In this document: positions 8,461 through 16,684 of the stretch, piece by piece | How the letters are laid out: every line of letters starts with the position of its first letter | Position numbering within the stretch: position 1 is the stretch's first letter | Translations under genes and position numbers: made by a program | Notes under the pieces: model-generated | Databases searched by the model: none | Told to the model about the DNA's origin: nothing | What the model saw: only the letters and a program-made list of their open reading frames with translations | Origin: Lactobacillus sp. CBA3606 | Lineage (GTDB): Bacteria > Bacillota > Bacilli > Lactobacillales > Lactobacillaceae | Length of the DNA stretch: 64,000 bases | NCBI RefSeq assembly: GCF_002970935.1 | Contig: NZ_CP027194.1 | Coordinates: 930,001-994,000, forward strand | Direction of reading: 5' to 3'

Positions 8461-9234
8461 TTAACTGTCAACCACCGTTTTCAAGCGATAGACTTTCGCT
8501 GGTCGCCCAGAACCTTGTTTTTGAGTTAGACCAATTTCATCAAATAGATGCACGTGAGTTTTGCGGAAATTGGAATTATCAATGGCGGTAACGGACTTTC
8601 GTTGGATAATCGCATACAATTCACGCGCTTGCTTCAATGTGAACTGGACACCCAAAACTAACAAAATGGTCGGCGCATAGGCTAACCGATTTCGAACTCG
8701 CGTCAAGGCTGTTCGTAAAATCAACGTATGATCTGCCGTCAATCCGGCCGCCGTCGCATACCGCATTGGATTAGCATAGTAAGCTGCCCGACTCACTGAA
8801 TCAGGTAACCCTTTAAATACCAAATCCGCCGTGACTAAATCATCACGCTCACCCGCGGGAGTTACCGTAAACCATTGGACCGCTTTAGCCCCATAGCCTG
8901 GTATTAAAGTTGGCTTAACGGGTAAATAAACCATATAGGTCAACGCTAATTCACGTTCCCCACTGGCTCGATGCACGTTCGTAAACGTTGCTAGTTGTTC
9001 GGTATGCAAGCTGGGCAACGTAACACCTAATTTTTCGCGTACTAAGCGCAACGCCGCCGCATCCGCACTCTCATCCGCCCGCAAATAAGTCGTCGGTAAC
9101 CCCCACGTTCCCTTAAACGGTGCCGTTGACCGCTGCAATAATAGCACGAGTAACTGTTGCGTTACCGGATCAAAGCTCCAAATAACATTGGTAATACTAA
9201 TTAAAGGTCGATTGACCACTTTTGAGACATTCAT
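8461..9234 (-). CDS. NrtR-family transcriptional regulator (Nudix-like plus winged helix)
   Basis: 257 residues. Residues about 12-140 form a Nudix fold, but the catalytic box is degraded: the segment ADESADAAALRLVREKLGV keeps the helix yet lacks the paired Glu-Glu of REUXEE, so hydrolase activity is unlikely. Residues about 175-250 match the NrtR winged-helix domain (FTLKQARELYAII, NFRKT, then GRPAKVYRL). In this family the Nudix domain senses ADP-ribose or other nucleotides and sugars. The ribosome site is GGGAGTG. An ISL3 element ends 24 bp upstream of the start codon and has displaced the original upstream DNA. The MFS gene follows downstream. Confidence 0.85.
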   Translation of the reverse strand: MNVSKVVNRPLISITNVIWSFDPVTQQLLVLLLQRSTAPFKGTWGLPTTYLRADESADAAALRLVREKLGVTLPSLHTEQLATFTNVHRASGERELALTYMVYLPVKPTLIPGYGAKAVQWFTVTPAGERDDLVTADLVFKGLPDSVSRAAYYANPMRYATAAGLTADHTLILRTALTRVRNRLAYAPTILLVLGVQFTLKQARELYAIIQRKSVTAIDNSNFRKTHVHLFDEIGLTQKQGSGRPAKVYRLKTVVDS

Positions 9235-9433
9235 CGTAATTTCACTCCCGCAAAAAGGGGTTCTAAAATATCTGTTGTTGGTAATTAAGTGAAAACTTGA
9301 TTACTGGCAGCGGATATTTTTGTATGTATTTTATTTGTAGTATATTAAAAAAGTGCAGAAAAAGAGATATAGTCGGCAGACTTATATATCTATCCACTAC
9401 CACATTTCAAGAGAAAGAAGCGACTATACCCCT

Positions 9434-10690
9434 ATGAATAAGGATACTAAATTTTTATTGGGAATTAAAGACCAAAACATCAAAAAAGTAACTATTATCA
9501 ATAACATTCAAGAAAAAGGACCAATCGAGGTTCAAGCAGTTTTGGACTATCGTCCAAAAGCGTGTCCAAAGTGCGGCGTGCTCAACAGAAAAAGTATCAT
9601 TCGTTATGGCTGGCGGCAAGTAAAAGTTAAGCTACTTAGGAGCAGTGAGCGAGACGTTTTACTGCATCTAAAGAAACGGAACTTTAAGTGTAAAGTGTGC
9701 AACAGCTATTTTTTAGCAGCAACTACGCTAACGCAACGGAATCATACAATCTCTAATAATGTTCGCATCGCTTGCTTAGAGAAGCTAAGTGAACCGGTGA
9801 CCATGACACACATTGCTCACGAATTGAATATTTCAAGTAGTACAGTTGTCTCAATGTTAAAGACCTACGAACGTGATTTGTTGACCCATTATGATTGGTT
9901 GCCAAGTGTCATTTGCATGGATGAAATCAAGTCAACCAAAGATGCCAACGGTTCGATGAGTTTCGTCTTTATGGATGGAGAAACTCATCAATTTATAGAT
10001 ATCTTAGAATCGAGAACACTTGCTAGTCTTGAAAAATACTTTAACCGTTATACGAAAGCAGCCCGAATGGGTGTCAAAGTTATTGTAACGGATATGAATT
10101 ATACGTACCCTGAGCTAGTGTCAGTATTTCCAGAGGCCATAATCGTTACTGACCGGTTTCACATCGTGAAATCGGCGGTGGTAGGCTTTAATCAAACTCG
10201 TATTCGCGTCATGAAACAATTTGCTAAATCAAATATTAAATATAAAGCACTAAAGAGATATTGGAAACTACTCTTAAAACCTAACGAGAAACTTGATATC
10301 AAGAACTATAGGCACTATTCCTTTATTGCCGGACGCCATACCCAAAATCAAATTGTTGAAGAGATGCTGGAATTTGATCCAGATTTAAAACGAGCCTATG
10401 ACGCCTTGCATACACTCAGAAGCGCCGTCAAATATCGAGATTTACCCCGTTTAAGACAGGTTCTGGCTGCTAGTAATCAATTTCCAGAGGAAATGGAGAA
10501 ACATTTTTTGAAACTACGAGATAGCCAAGAGTCGATTGAGAACGCACTTAGATATCAATATTCAAATGGTCCTTTGGAAGGGACAAATAACAAAATCAAA
10601 GTTTTAAAACATACCGCCTATGGTTTTGGAAATTTCAATAATTTCAGATTGCGTATACATTTAATGTTCGCATTAAAAAAAGGTGCTTAG
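9434..10690 (+). CDS. ISL3-family transposase
   Basis: 418 residues from ATG 9434; an in-frame GTG at 9353 would add 27 residues but has no ribosome site, and family members begin like this ATG (MNKDTKFLLGIKD). An N-terminal zinc finger has Cys44, Cys47, Cys86 and Cys89 (CPKC ... CKVC), then a helix-turn-helix (about 118-142) and a DDE domain with Asp163 (ICMDE), Asp220 (VIVTD) and Glu382 (NGPLEGTNNKIK). No frameshift or stop. Catalyses cut-and-join transposition of the surrounding element. Confidence 0.95.
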   Translation: MNKDTKFLLGIKDQNIKKVTIINNIQEKGPIEVQAVLDYRPKACPKCGVLNRKSIIRYGWRQVKVKLLRSSERDVLLHLKKRNFKCKVCNSYFLAATTLTQRNHTISNNVRIACLEKLSEPVTMTHIAHELNISSSTVVSMLKTYERDLLTHYDWLPSVICMDEIKSTKDANGSMSFVFMDGETHQFIDILESRTLASLEKYFNRYTKAARMGVKVIVTDMNYTYPELVSVFPEAIIVTDRFHIVKSAVVGFNQTRIRVMKQFAKSNIKYKALKRYWKLLLKPNEKLDIKNYRHYSFIAGRHTQNQIVEEMLEFDPDLKRAYDALHTLRSAVKYRDLPRLRQVLAASNQFPEEMEKHFLKLRDSQESIENALRYQYSNGPLEGTNNKIKVLKHTAYGFGNFNNFRLRIHLMFALKKGA

Positions 10691-10710
10691 CCGTTGCGCG
10701 GCTAAGCACC
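10675..10710 (-). terminator. IS-borne terminator facing out-of-element transcription
   Basis: Perfect 11-bp stem (GGTGCTTAGCC, 10682-10692, with 10700-10710) overlapping the transposase stop. The T-run (seven) is on the minus strand, so it stops leftward transcripts entering the IS from the right side. Confidence 0.8.
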
Positions 10711-10747
10711 AATAAAAAGATTACCAACAACAGTTGACAGAGAACCC

Positions 10748-10778
10748 AAAAAGGCCACGACAATTTGCGTCGTGGCCT
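10748..10778 (-). terminator. Terminator of the 54-residue protein gene, split by the IS target site
   Basis: 10-bp perfect stem (10752-10761 with 10769-10778) followed by TTTTTG on the minus strand. Its T-run and last stem bases form the right copy of the IS target duplication. Confidence 0.85.
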
Positions 10779-10790
10779 ACCATTAATAGC

Positions 10791-10955
10791 TTAATTAAAT
10801 TGTTGTAAAGCTTCCACTGTCCAGCCGTTGATTGCTGATTTTTCAATGATGGCTTTTTTAATTTCCCAGACATCCGCTTTAATATAACGTTGTCTAGCGG
10901 TCATGAGTGGAATGTCTTGATAAACCACTTGGCCTTTATTAATTGTTACACGCAC
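10791..10955 (-). CDS. Small protein of 54 residues, unknown function
   Basis: Starts at GTG 10955 with an AAAGGA ribosome site nine bases upstream and ends at TAA 10791. The product begins MRVTINKGQVVYQD and continues as a charged helix (RQRYIKADVWEIKKAIIEKS) ending GWTVEALQQFN. A strong terminator follows directly. No family recognised. Before the IS inserted, the NrtR-type regulator lay immediately downstream of this gene and its terminator, on the same strand. Confidence 0.65.
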   Translation of the reverse strand: MRVTINKGQVVYQDIPLMTARQRYIKADVWEIKKAIIEKSAINGWTVEALQQFN

Positions 10956-11201
10956 TTTATTACGTCCTTTCCTAATGCTCAGGAAATTTTGTAAATAATT
11001 CTGGGTACTGATACTAGGGCATCGTACTTCATACTAAAATTACTTTAATCAAAATCTGAGATTCTTCAGTTACGTTTGGTTACTCCACATGTCCCAAACT
11101 AAGTATCAACCATACCATACCCAACAGTTTTTAGCTAATGCTTTGACTTTAAGTTAGGTTATTTTTAAACTTTCTACCTAAACCGAGCGCGTTTCGATTG
11201 T

Positions 11202-11231
11202 TTCATTAACGAAAGCGCTTTACACTATAGT
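11202..11231 (+). promoter_or_regulatory. Promoter with candidate cre (CcpA) site upstream of the 36-residue peptide
   Basis: TTCATT (11202-11207) and TATAGT (11226-11231) are 18 bp apart. Between them CGAAAGCGCTTTAC (11210-11223) matches the cre consensus at 11 of 14 positions. Catabolite control of the small gene downstream is therefore possible. The rest of the 10956-11256 gap shows no gene. Confidence 0.4.
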
Positions 11232-11256
11232 TAACGATTTGCGAGGAGGCTTTAAC

Positions 11257-11367
11257 ATGCGCTTTTATCACTATTTAGTCTATGGCGGCATTACCGCAGT
11301 TTATCTGGTGGCATTATATGCCTTATATCAAATGCTACACTTAGCTTATTTTTTGTTTTTAGCTTAA
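11257..11367 (+). CDS. 36-residue hydrophobic peptide
   Basis: ATG 11257 follows a consensus AGGAGG ribosome site seven bases upstream. The peptide is one amphipathic/hydrophobic stretch rich in Tyr and Leu (VYLVALYALYQMLHLAYFL) and would span the membrane once. It has its own promoter and terminator, so it is likely a real gene. Function unknown; small membrane regulators or toxin-like peptides are possibilities that cannot be distinguished here. Confidence 0.6.
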   Translation: MRFYHYLVYGGITAVYLVALYALYQMLHLAYFLFLA

Positions 11368-11380
11368 TTAATCGGTGTGC

Positions 11381-11417
11381 AAAAAAGATGAGCCTGGGGA
11401 TACCCAAGCTCATCTTT
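11381..11417. terminator. Bidirectional terminator
   Basis: AAAGATGAGC and GCTCATCTTT arms with an inner TGGG/CCCA pairing, between convergent genes; A-run on the left gives a T-run for the minus-strand transcript. Confidence 0.85.
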
Positions 11418-11430
11418 AGTCGCTAATTCT

Positions 11431-12318
11431 TTAGCGATGCCATAGATACCGATTCACGGTCAATGCGACCTTAGCATTTTCATGCAACTGCATATGTTGC
11501 GCCTTTTTACCATGGAAGTCGGCTTCCGTGTAATGCACGTCACGCCCTCGTAACAGATACTTGATTGACCGTGCCGAAACATTGGTCACTAAGCTGTCAG
11601 AGTTCGTACCATCATCTAAATTACCGACCACATTTAACAACTGGACCCCACGTGGAAAGTGCGTTCGTTTAGCCGCTAACAAGTCATAGGCCGCATGCAA
11701 ATATTTAGGGGCACCAGATGACAAAAACGTATTTTGATTAGCGACATCGTCTTCACCCACGACCCCATCAAAGGGGCCTGCAATGGTGACTAACTTTTTC
11801 AGCTTCGGAAAACCGTTGGCTTGCGTCGTCATTGCCATATTAACACTTGCCACACACCCCGCAGAATGCGCCACAATATTATACGTTTTAAACGCATGCT
11901 GCGCTTGCACAGTGGTAATGACTTTTGCCAACCACGCACTTTGCTGGTCATATTGCGCTAAATTATTCTTAAAAACGACTTGAATAATTGGGTTGCGTGC
12001 TTGCGCTGACCAGTGCCCCGTTAACGTCACTGTCCCCGTGGTACTAACCGTGGCAACGAGCACCTTATTGGCATGGGCCGTTTTTTCGGCATGTTTAATC
12101 AACGTATTAGTTGACTTAGCACTGCCTTGAAACCCGTGCACATACAACGTGGGCCGCGTACTTTTAAGATAAGGGGACTGCTTCTTTTTGCTCACATGAC
12201 TAGCAGTCGGTGCCGTTGAAGTTGCCGCTTTAGTACAACCGCTTAACCCAACAACCAGCACTAGCGCTAAGACAAGCCATTTAAGGAACTTTAATTTTCG
12301 TAACATCATCCGCCTCAT
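11431..12318 (-). CDS. DUF915-type alpha/beta-hydrolase lipoprotein
   Basis: 295 residues. A lipoprotein signal with lipobox LSGC (Cys28) anchors it outside the cell. The mature part has an alpha/beta-hydrolase layout: TLYVHGF oxyanion segment, nucleophile elbow VAHSAGC, and late LDDGTNSDS and HMQLHENAKV segments carrying the likely acid and His. DUF915 proteins are common in lactobacilli, with unknown natural substrates (esterase/lipase-like). Start overlaps the stop of the upstream peptidase gene (ATGA, 12315-12318); ATGs at codons 4 and 5 sit behind GAGGCGG and are alternatives. Confidence 0.85.
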   Translation of the reverse strand: MRRMMLRKLKFLKWLVLALVLVVGLSGCTKAATSTAPTASHVSKKKQSPYLKSTRPTLYVHGFQGSAKSTNTLIKHAEKTAHANKVLVATVSTTGTVTLTGHWSAQARNPIIQVVFKNNLAQYDQQSAWLAKVITTVQAQHAFKTYNIVAHSAGCVASVNMAMTTQANGFPKLKKLVTIAGPFDGVVGEDDVANQNTFLSSGAPKYLHAAYDLLAAKRTHFPRGVQLLNVVGNLDDGTNSDSLVTNVSARSIKYLLRGRDVHYTEADFHGKKAQHMQLHENAKVALTVNRYLWHR

Positions 12319-13217
12319 TCATTTTCCCAATTACGTTTGATCTGTACCAATTCATCCTGCAAGTAAGTAGCCGCAAGTTGTAAATAAGTCACATGTTTAC
12401 CAGGAGTCGGCGCATGTAATAACCAGCCATCGCCAGCGTATAAAGCCACATGATGCAAGCGACCGTGCCCATGATCATGGGCAAAGAAACATAAATCGCC
12501 AGGCTGAGCTGTGGCCAAAGTAACTGCGGTGCCACTTAACACTTGCTCACTCACATCTCGGGCTAAATTAACGCCGATGCACCGATGCAAGGCCCAAGCA
12601 AAGCCGGAACAATCAAAGCCATCTGCACTGACTCCGCCCCATAGATAACGATCATCTAAAAAGCGTTGCCCTAACTTAACCATGATGGCCCCTGGCGTTA
12701 ATCCCGCCGTTGCAAAATCAAATTGGGTCGCACGTTTCGCTAGCCGACCGGGACCCAATGGCGTTTGGACCACATCATAGTGTCCATCTTGACTAGTGAT
12801 CACTGGTAATTGCGTTCCCAATCTTAATTGCCGCAAGGTTGTGCCGTCCGCCCGCAATAACGGCGTGGTCGCCCGCCGCACAGTGACCAAGGGCCCGGTT
12901 TGGATGGGAAGTTCAACTAACGATAATTGTGCCGCCCAAATCCAACCAGGATAACCTTGCGGATGCCGCTCATCAGCTTGACTCACCACGTAGCCATACG
13001 CCCAGCCGTCCACCAACCGTTCAACTAAAATCAAGTCATTAAACAGGGCCTGTGTGACTAAAATATTATCCCGCTCTAACCGCAGTGTATCGGCATCTGA
13101 CAGCTGCATTAGCCAAGGTTGTAGCCCTTGATTAGCCAAGGCCGCCAAGTCAATTGAGGCCACTTTGGGCTGTCGCCAAACGATTGCGACCGCTGCTTGT
13201 ACTCGTGCTGTTTGCAT
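12315..13217 (-). CDS. NlpC/P60 peptidase, YkfC-like gamma-D-glutamyl-L-diamino acid endopeptidase
   Basis: 300 residues without a signal peptide, so probably cytoplasmic. Two SH3-like regions (about residues 10-170) precede an NlpC/P60 domain with catalytic Cys203 (DGFDCSGF), His256 (LHHVALY) and His268 (LLHAP). This arrangement matches YkfC, which cleaves murein peptides between D-Glu and the diamino acid during cell-wall recycling. Translationally coupled to the DUF915 lipoprotein. The usual partner (L-Ala-D/L-Glu epimerase) is not adjacent. Start ATG 13217 has a GGGGTGG ribosome site. Confidence 0.85.
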   Translation of the reverse strand: MQTARVQAAVAIVWRQPKVASIDLAALANQGLQPWLMQLSDADTLRLERDNILVTQALFNDLILVERLVDGWAYGYVVSQADERHPQGYPGWIWAAQLSLVELPIQTGPLVTVRRATTPLLRADGTTLRQLRLGTQLPVITSQDGHYDVVQTPLGPGRLAKRATQFDFATAGLTPGAIMVKLGQRFLDDRYLWGGVSADGFDCSGFAWALHRCIGVNLARDVSEQVLSGTAVTLATAQPGDLCFFAHDHGHGRLHHVALYAGDGWLLHAPTPGKHVTYLQLAATYLQDELVQIKRNWENE

Positions 13218-13379
13218 CTAACCACCCCACTTGTTATGTTAAAATCTATCATACCAGTTTTAGTGGCTAATATTAAATAATCACTAATAACGTTAATTTC
13301 AACCGATTTGAATGACAAAATTAAAACCTGCTGTGAAAGTATGCTATGATACTATTAAAGACTCAGGGAGGCGTTGTAT

Positions 13380-13844
13380 ATGGATAAAACCGATTTAAAA
13401 ATTTTGAACGCCTTACAATTAGACGCACGGATTTCACTCAAATCCTTAGCAGACCAATGCTTCATCTCATCACCAGCAATCTCTGCGCGCATTGCTCGGC
13501 TTAAAAAAAGTGGTATTATTCGCGATTATCAAGCTAACTTGAACTACGAAAAGTTAAACTATCGCATTAAGGCTTATATTCAATTACAATTAGAACCAAC
13601 GCAAAAAGAACGGTTCTATCCGTTCGTCGCTAGTGTCCCCAATATTCTCGAATGTGATTGTGTCACCGGTGAATATTCTCAAATTTTAAAGGTCGTCTTT
13701 GAATCGACCCAGGCCTTAGATGAATTTGTCAATAAAATTCAAACTTTCGGCAAAACGAGTACCCAAATTGTCTTCTCAACTAGTGTGACTAATCGGGGGT
13801 TAACCTTACCGGATGACCACGACCTTAGTCAAATCATTGAATAA
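13380..13844 (+). CDS. Lrp/AsnC-family transcriptional regulator
   Basis: 154 residues. N-terminal winged helix (DKTDLKILNALQLDARIS, then AISARIARLKKSGII) followed by an alpha/beta RAM ligand domain (about 65-145). ATG 13380 is chosen over an in-frame TTG at 13374 because GGGAGG lies seven bases upstream of the ATG. An extended -10 (TGC-TATGAT, 13342-13350) precedes it. Divergent from the NlpC/P60 operon. Members respond to amino acids; the ligand and targets are unknown. Confidence 0.9.
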   Translation: MDKTDLKILNALQLDARISLKSLADQCFISSPAISARIARLKKSGIIRDYQANLNYEKLNYRIKAYIQLQLEPTQKERFYPFVASVPNILECDCVTGEYSQILKVVFESTQALDEFVNKIQTFGKTSTQIVFSTSVTNRGLTLPDDHDLSQIIE

Positions 13845-13858
13845 GTGACCACTACTAA

Positions 13859-13907
13859 CAAAGAACAGTCGCCGCAAGTTATGACCACTTGCGGCGACTG
13901 TTCTTTG
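13859..13907. terminator. Very strong bidirectional terminator
   Basis: Perfect 21-bp stem (13859-13879 with 13887-13907) and 7-nt loop, shared by the convergent Lrp gene and the 80-residue membrane protein gene. Confidence 0.85.
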
Positions 13908-13925
13908 ATTACCTCTAAAATAACC

Positions 13926-14168
13926 TCATTCTGCAAATTGATGCATGATACAAATAACCACTGCTCCCAGTAGCCACAACCCCAATAGTGGCAACCAAAT
14001 AGCTGGGCCCAACCGATACCAGCCAATGACTCCCATGAAAAGAATCTCAACCGTGTGGACCACCATCAAAAATTCAAAATAAGGCCGATAATACCATTGC
14101 ACGACCATCCCCAATAAAAACATGACTAGCATGCCACTGTAAAACAACCCCTGCCCCTGTGTTAACAT
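13926..14168 (-). CDS. Small membrane protein, 80 residues
   Basis: Three hydrophobic segments (about residues 8-28, 32-48 and 55-75) with short polar ends and an acidic C-terminus (HQFAE). No domain recognised; likely a lactobacillus-specific inner-membrane protein. Lone gene with a terminator after it. Confidence 0.6.
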   Translation of the reverse strand: MLTQGQGLFYSGMLVMFLLGMVVQWYYRPYFEFLMVVHTVEILFMGVIGWYRLGPAIWLPLLGLWLLGAVVICIMHQFAE

Positions 14169-14294
14169 CCTAACTCCTTACAAAAATTAATTTAAGCCCC
14201 ATTGACACCTTTTATTTTTACGGATTATAGCTTCCATAACTATCAATTTTTAGTAATTTTTTTGTATGTTTTGTGTAAATAATTAGCGCAACCT

Positions 14295-14331
14295 AAAAAA
14301 GGGCTGTGAACATTGCCGTTCACGGTCCTTT
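14295..14331 (-). terminator. Terminator of the ABC-F gene
   Basis: 14-bp stem with two G-U pairs (core GTGAAC/GTTCAC) and a T-run on the minus strand. Confidence 0.8.
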
Positions 14332-14340
14332 AATAACTGA

Positions 14341-15894
14341 CTAAGCTTGCCGATCTTTCAAACTCAGCTTTTCAACGTTTAATTCTTTATCGACCCAGTC
14401 ATCCACAAAACTACTTTCATGACTAACCAGAATTAAGTTACCCGCAAAGGCTTGTAACGCGCGTTTCAAACCAGCCTTGGTTTCATCGTCCAGATGATTA
14501 GTTGGTTCATCCATAATTAAGAAATTACATGGGATAAGTTCCAATAATGCCAACTTAACCTTAGTCTGTTCCCCACCACTCAATAAATGCATTGGTTTCA
14601 TGGCATTCGCAGCATTAATTCCACACTTGGCAAGCTTCGTGCGAATTGTTTTTGGTAGCATTGTTGGATAATCATTTTGAATCGTCTGTAACGGCGTCCA
14701 TTCTGGATGATCCCACTCTAAGTCTTGATTAAAATAATTGATCTTAGCTGAAGGTGAAAAGTCGGACTTACCGCCGAGCGCAGGAATGACCCCTAAGATG
14801 GATTTAATCAAAGTTGACTTACCAACCCCATTAAACCCTTTAAAGGCTAATTTCTCCCCATTAGTCATGGTAAACGTGACGGGTGCTAGTAACGGTTTCC
14901 CATAACCAACGGATAGCTTCATCACACTTAGCGCATTTTGTGAACCCGTATCTAAGTACGGGAATGAGAATTTTGCATGCGCATTTTCACTCGGTGGATC
15001 AACGCGATCCAAATGCGACAGCATCTTCTCTCGTGATTTGGCCATCGTTGATTTCGACCCGGCCTTATTCTTACGAATGAACTTTTCAGCCTTATCAATC
15101 ACCACTTGTTGCTTTTCAAAGGCCTTTAATTGGGCTTGCTTCCGTGCTTCTTTTTGCCGCATCGCTGACTTAAAATCGCCCCGATACTTGATGATTTTGC
15201 CAAACGCCACATCACAGATACAGTTCGTGACCCGCTGTAAAAAGTCATAATCATGTGAGATAACCATAACGGCCCCCGCAAAGCTATTCAGGTAATCCTC
15301 CAGCCACGTGATATGTGCGGTATCCAGATAATTAGTCGGTTCATCTAAAATAATGACATCTGGATTTTCCAACAATAATTTTGCCAAAATAATCTTGGAC
15401 CGTTGACCACCAGACATCTCACTGATGACGTGGTCGCGACCAATCTCATCTAAGCCTAACCCAGTAATCACCCGTTCCATTTCGGTTTCAATATCATAAA
15501 AATTATTAGCTTCCAAAGTTTCTTGAATCCGACCGGCCCGTTCTAGGAGGACGTCATCCATATTTTCAGCATAATCGGTGTAATATTGTTGCATTTTTGC
15601 GTCTAAGTCAAATAACCACTGAAAAGCGGTCTTTAAAAAGGCATATAGCGTCATCCCCGCAGGAATATCCGCATACTGGTCCAAATAGCCCGTCCGAATA
15701 TGACGTTGCCATTTAATCTCACCTTCTAAGGGCAGAATTTGACCCGTTAAAATCTTAATTAAGGTACTTTTACCCGCCCCATTTTGACCGACAATTCCCA
15801 TATGATCGGCCCGTTCTAAGGTAAAGCTAGCGCCCTCGTATAGTTTACGATCAGCGAAACTTTGCGACAAATCGGTTACTTCTAATAAAGCCAT
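14341..15894 (-). CDS. ABC-F family ATPase (ribosome-associated)
   Basis: 517 residues with two ABC domains and no membrane segments. Walker A motifs GQNGAGKST (36-44) and GFNGVGKST, signatures MSGGQRSK and LSGGEQTK, Walker B IILDEPTNYLD and LIMDEPTNHLD, with a charged ~80-residue linker between domains containing many Lys/Arg (AMRQKEARKQAQLKAFEKQQ). The EPTN motif after Walker B is characteristic of ABC-F. These proteins act on the ribosome E site to rescue or modulate translation; this one looks like the YkpA/YbiT subgroup rather than an antibiotic-resistance determinant. Monocistronic. Confidence 0.9.
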   Translation of the reverse strand: MALLEVTDLSQSFADRKLYEGASFTLERADHMGIVGQNGAGKSTLIKILTGQILPLEGEIKWQRHIRTGYLDQYADIPAGMTLYAFLKTAFQWLFDLDAKMQQYYTDYAENMDDVLLERAGRIQETLEANNFYDIETEMERVITGLGLDEIGRDHVISEMSGGQRSKIILAKLLLENPDVIILDEPTNYLDTAHITWLEDYLNSFAGAVMVISHDYDFLQRVTNCICDVAFGKIIKYRGDFKSAMRQKEARKQAQLKAFEKQQVVIDKAEKFIRKNKAGSKSTMAKSREKMLSHLDRVDPPSENAHAKFSFPYLDTGSQNALSVMKLSVGYGKPLLAPVTFTMTNGEKLAFKGFNGVGKSTLIKSILGVIPALGGKSDFSPSAKINYFNQDLEWDHPEWTPLQTIQNDYPTMLPKTIRTKLAKCGINAANAMKPMHLLSGGEQTKVKLALLELIPCNFLIMDEPTNHLDDETKAGLKRALQAFAGNLILVSHESSFVDDWVDKELNVEKLSLKDRQA

Positions 15895-15931
15895 TTTATT
15901 TTCATCCTACACTTTCATTTATTGCCCCTGC

Positions 15932-15961
15932 AAAACAGGCCCCGTTAGCTAACGAGGCCTG
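15932..15961 (-). terminator. Terminator of the GNAT gene
   Basis: 13-bp stem CAGGCCCCGTTAG/CTAACGAGGCCTG with one mismatch and a TTTT on the minus strand. Confidence 0.75.
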
Positions 15962-15981
15962 CCAATCAAGGATTAGCGGCG

Positions 15982-16569
15982 CTATGCCATGACTAAATCC
16001 TTATTTAACTCATACTGCATATGAAAATACATATGATCACCAATTGGCTTAATCCCGACAGTTTCATAATCATGACGATCATAAAGCTTCTTGGCACCAG
16101 GGTTAGCCATATCAACATTCAAGCCAATCCGTTGCTGGCCGGCTTGCCGCGCATACTTGGGTAAGGCCGCTAACAAACGCCCCCCAATGCCATGCCCTTG
16201 ATAATTGGGATCAACTGCAATTGAGTCCAAGTACCATTCATGTTCATAACTTTCAGTTTCAGCTTCGAATGCGAAACCAAACGCATCGTTAGCCGCCGTG
16301 ACCTGTGCAAGCACGTCATCGACGGCATCTTCATTCTTGTCGGGGTAACCAAACGCCACCCCAACCACTTGACCATCGGCCTCGGCCACTACCGTCGTCG
16401 CTTTCTCAGACAAATACGCAGGTGTCTGATACGCGGCAGTAATGGCCTGCTCTAAGTCAGGTTCAGGAATGTCGTCTAGTTCCTCAAGTTGCATTTCATC
16501 AAAGATCATATTAATTAGCGGTGCTATCTGGCCCGCGTCATCTTGATCAGCTGGTCGAATCGTTATCAC
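15982..16569 (-). CDS. GNAT-family N-acetyltransferase
   Basis: 195 residues from a GTG with AAGGAGG eight bases upstream. The acetyl-CoA binding motif is NYQGHGIGGRLL, preceded by the DSIAVDP beta strand and followed by GLNVDMANPGAKKLYDRHDY, typical of GNAT enzymes. The acidic segment near residues 25-45 (MQLEELDDIPEPDLEQ) probably contacts the substrate. Substrate unknown. Single gene, divergent from the VOC protein. Confidence 0.85.
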   Translation of the reverse strand: MITIRPADQDDAGQIAPLINMIFDEMQLEELDDIPEPDLEQAITAAYQTPAYLSEKATTVVAEADGQVVGVAFGYPDKNEDAVDDVLAQVTAANDAFGFAFEAETESYEHEWYLDSIAVDPNYQGHGIGGRLLAALPKYARQAGQQRIGLNVDMANPGAKKLYDRHDYETVGIKPIGDHMYFHMQYELNKDLVMA

Positions 16570-16641
16570 AAATAGTCCTCCTTCTTAGTAGTTATTACCT
16601 TACTATGAATTGTTAAGGTTGTCAAAAATGAGGGCATCCCG

Positions 16642-16650
16642 TGGTATACT
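16642..16650 (+). promoter_or_regulatory. Extended -10 promoter of the VOC gene
   Basis: TGG followed by TATACT. Transcription would begin near 16657, which places the upstream in-frame ATG (16610) outside the mRNA and supports the GTG start at 16685. Confidence 0.5.
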
Positions 16651-16684
16651 AGGAAGCGAATTCATTTTGAAAGGATTTGAGCCT

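Larger units (their letters stand above)
9259..10746 (+). mobile_element. Complete ISL3-family insertion sequence with 8-bp target duplication
   Basis: About 1.49 kb. Ends are imperfect inverted repeats: outer GGTTCT and inner CTGTTGTTGGTAAT match in inverted orientation at both ends (9259-9285 and 10720-10746), with a diverged 7-bp middle. The direct repeat CAAAAAGG flanks the element at 9251-9258 and 10747-10754; eight bp is the usual duplication size for ISL3. One transposase gene on the plus strand fills the element and is intact, so it may still be active. The duplication is perfect, suggesting recent insertion. The target was the T-run of a terminator. Confidence 0.95.

Noticed and set aside
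13109-13318. 69-codon minus-strand frame overlapping the start of the NlpC/P60 gene
   Set aside because: Out of frame with the well-supported peptidase start and without family similarity.
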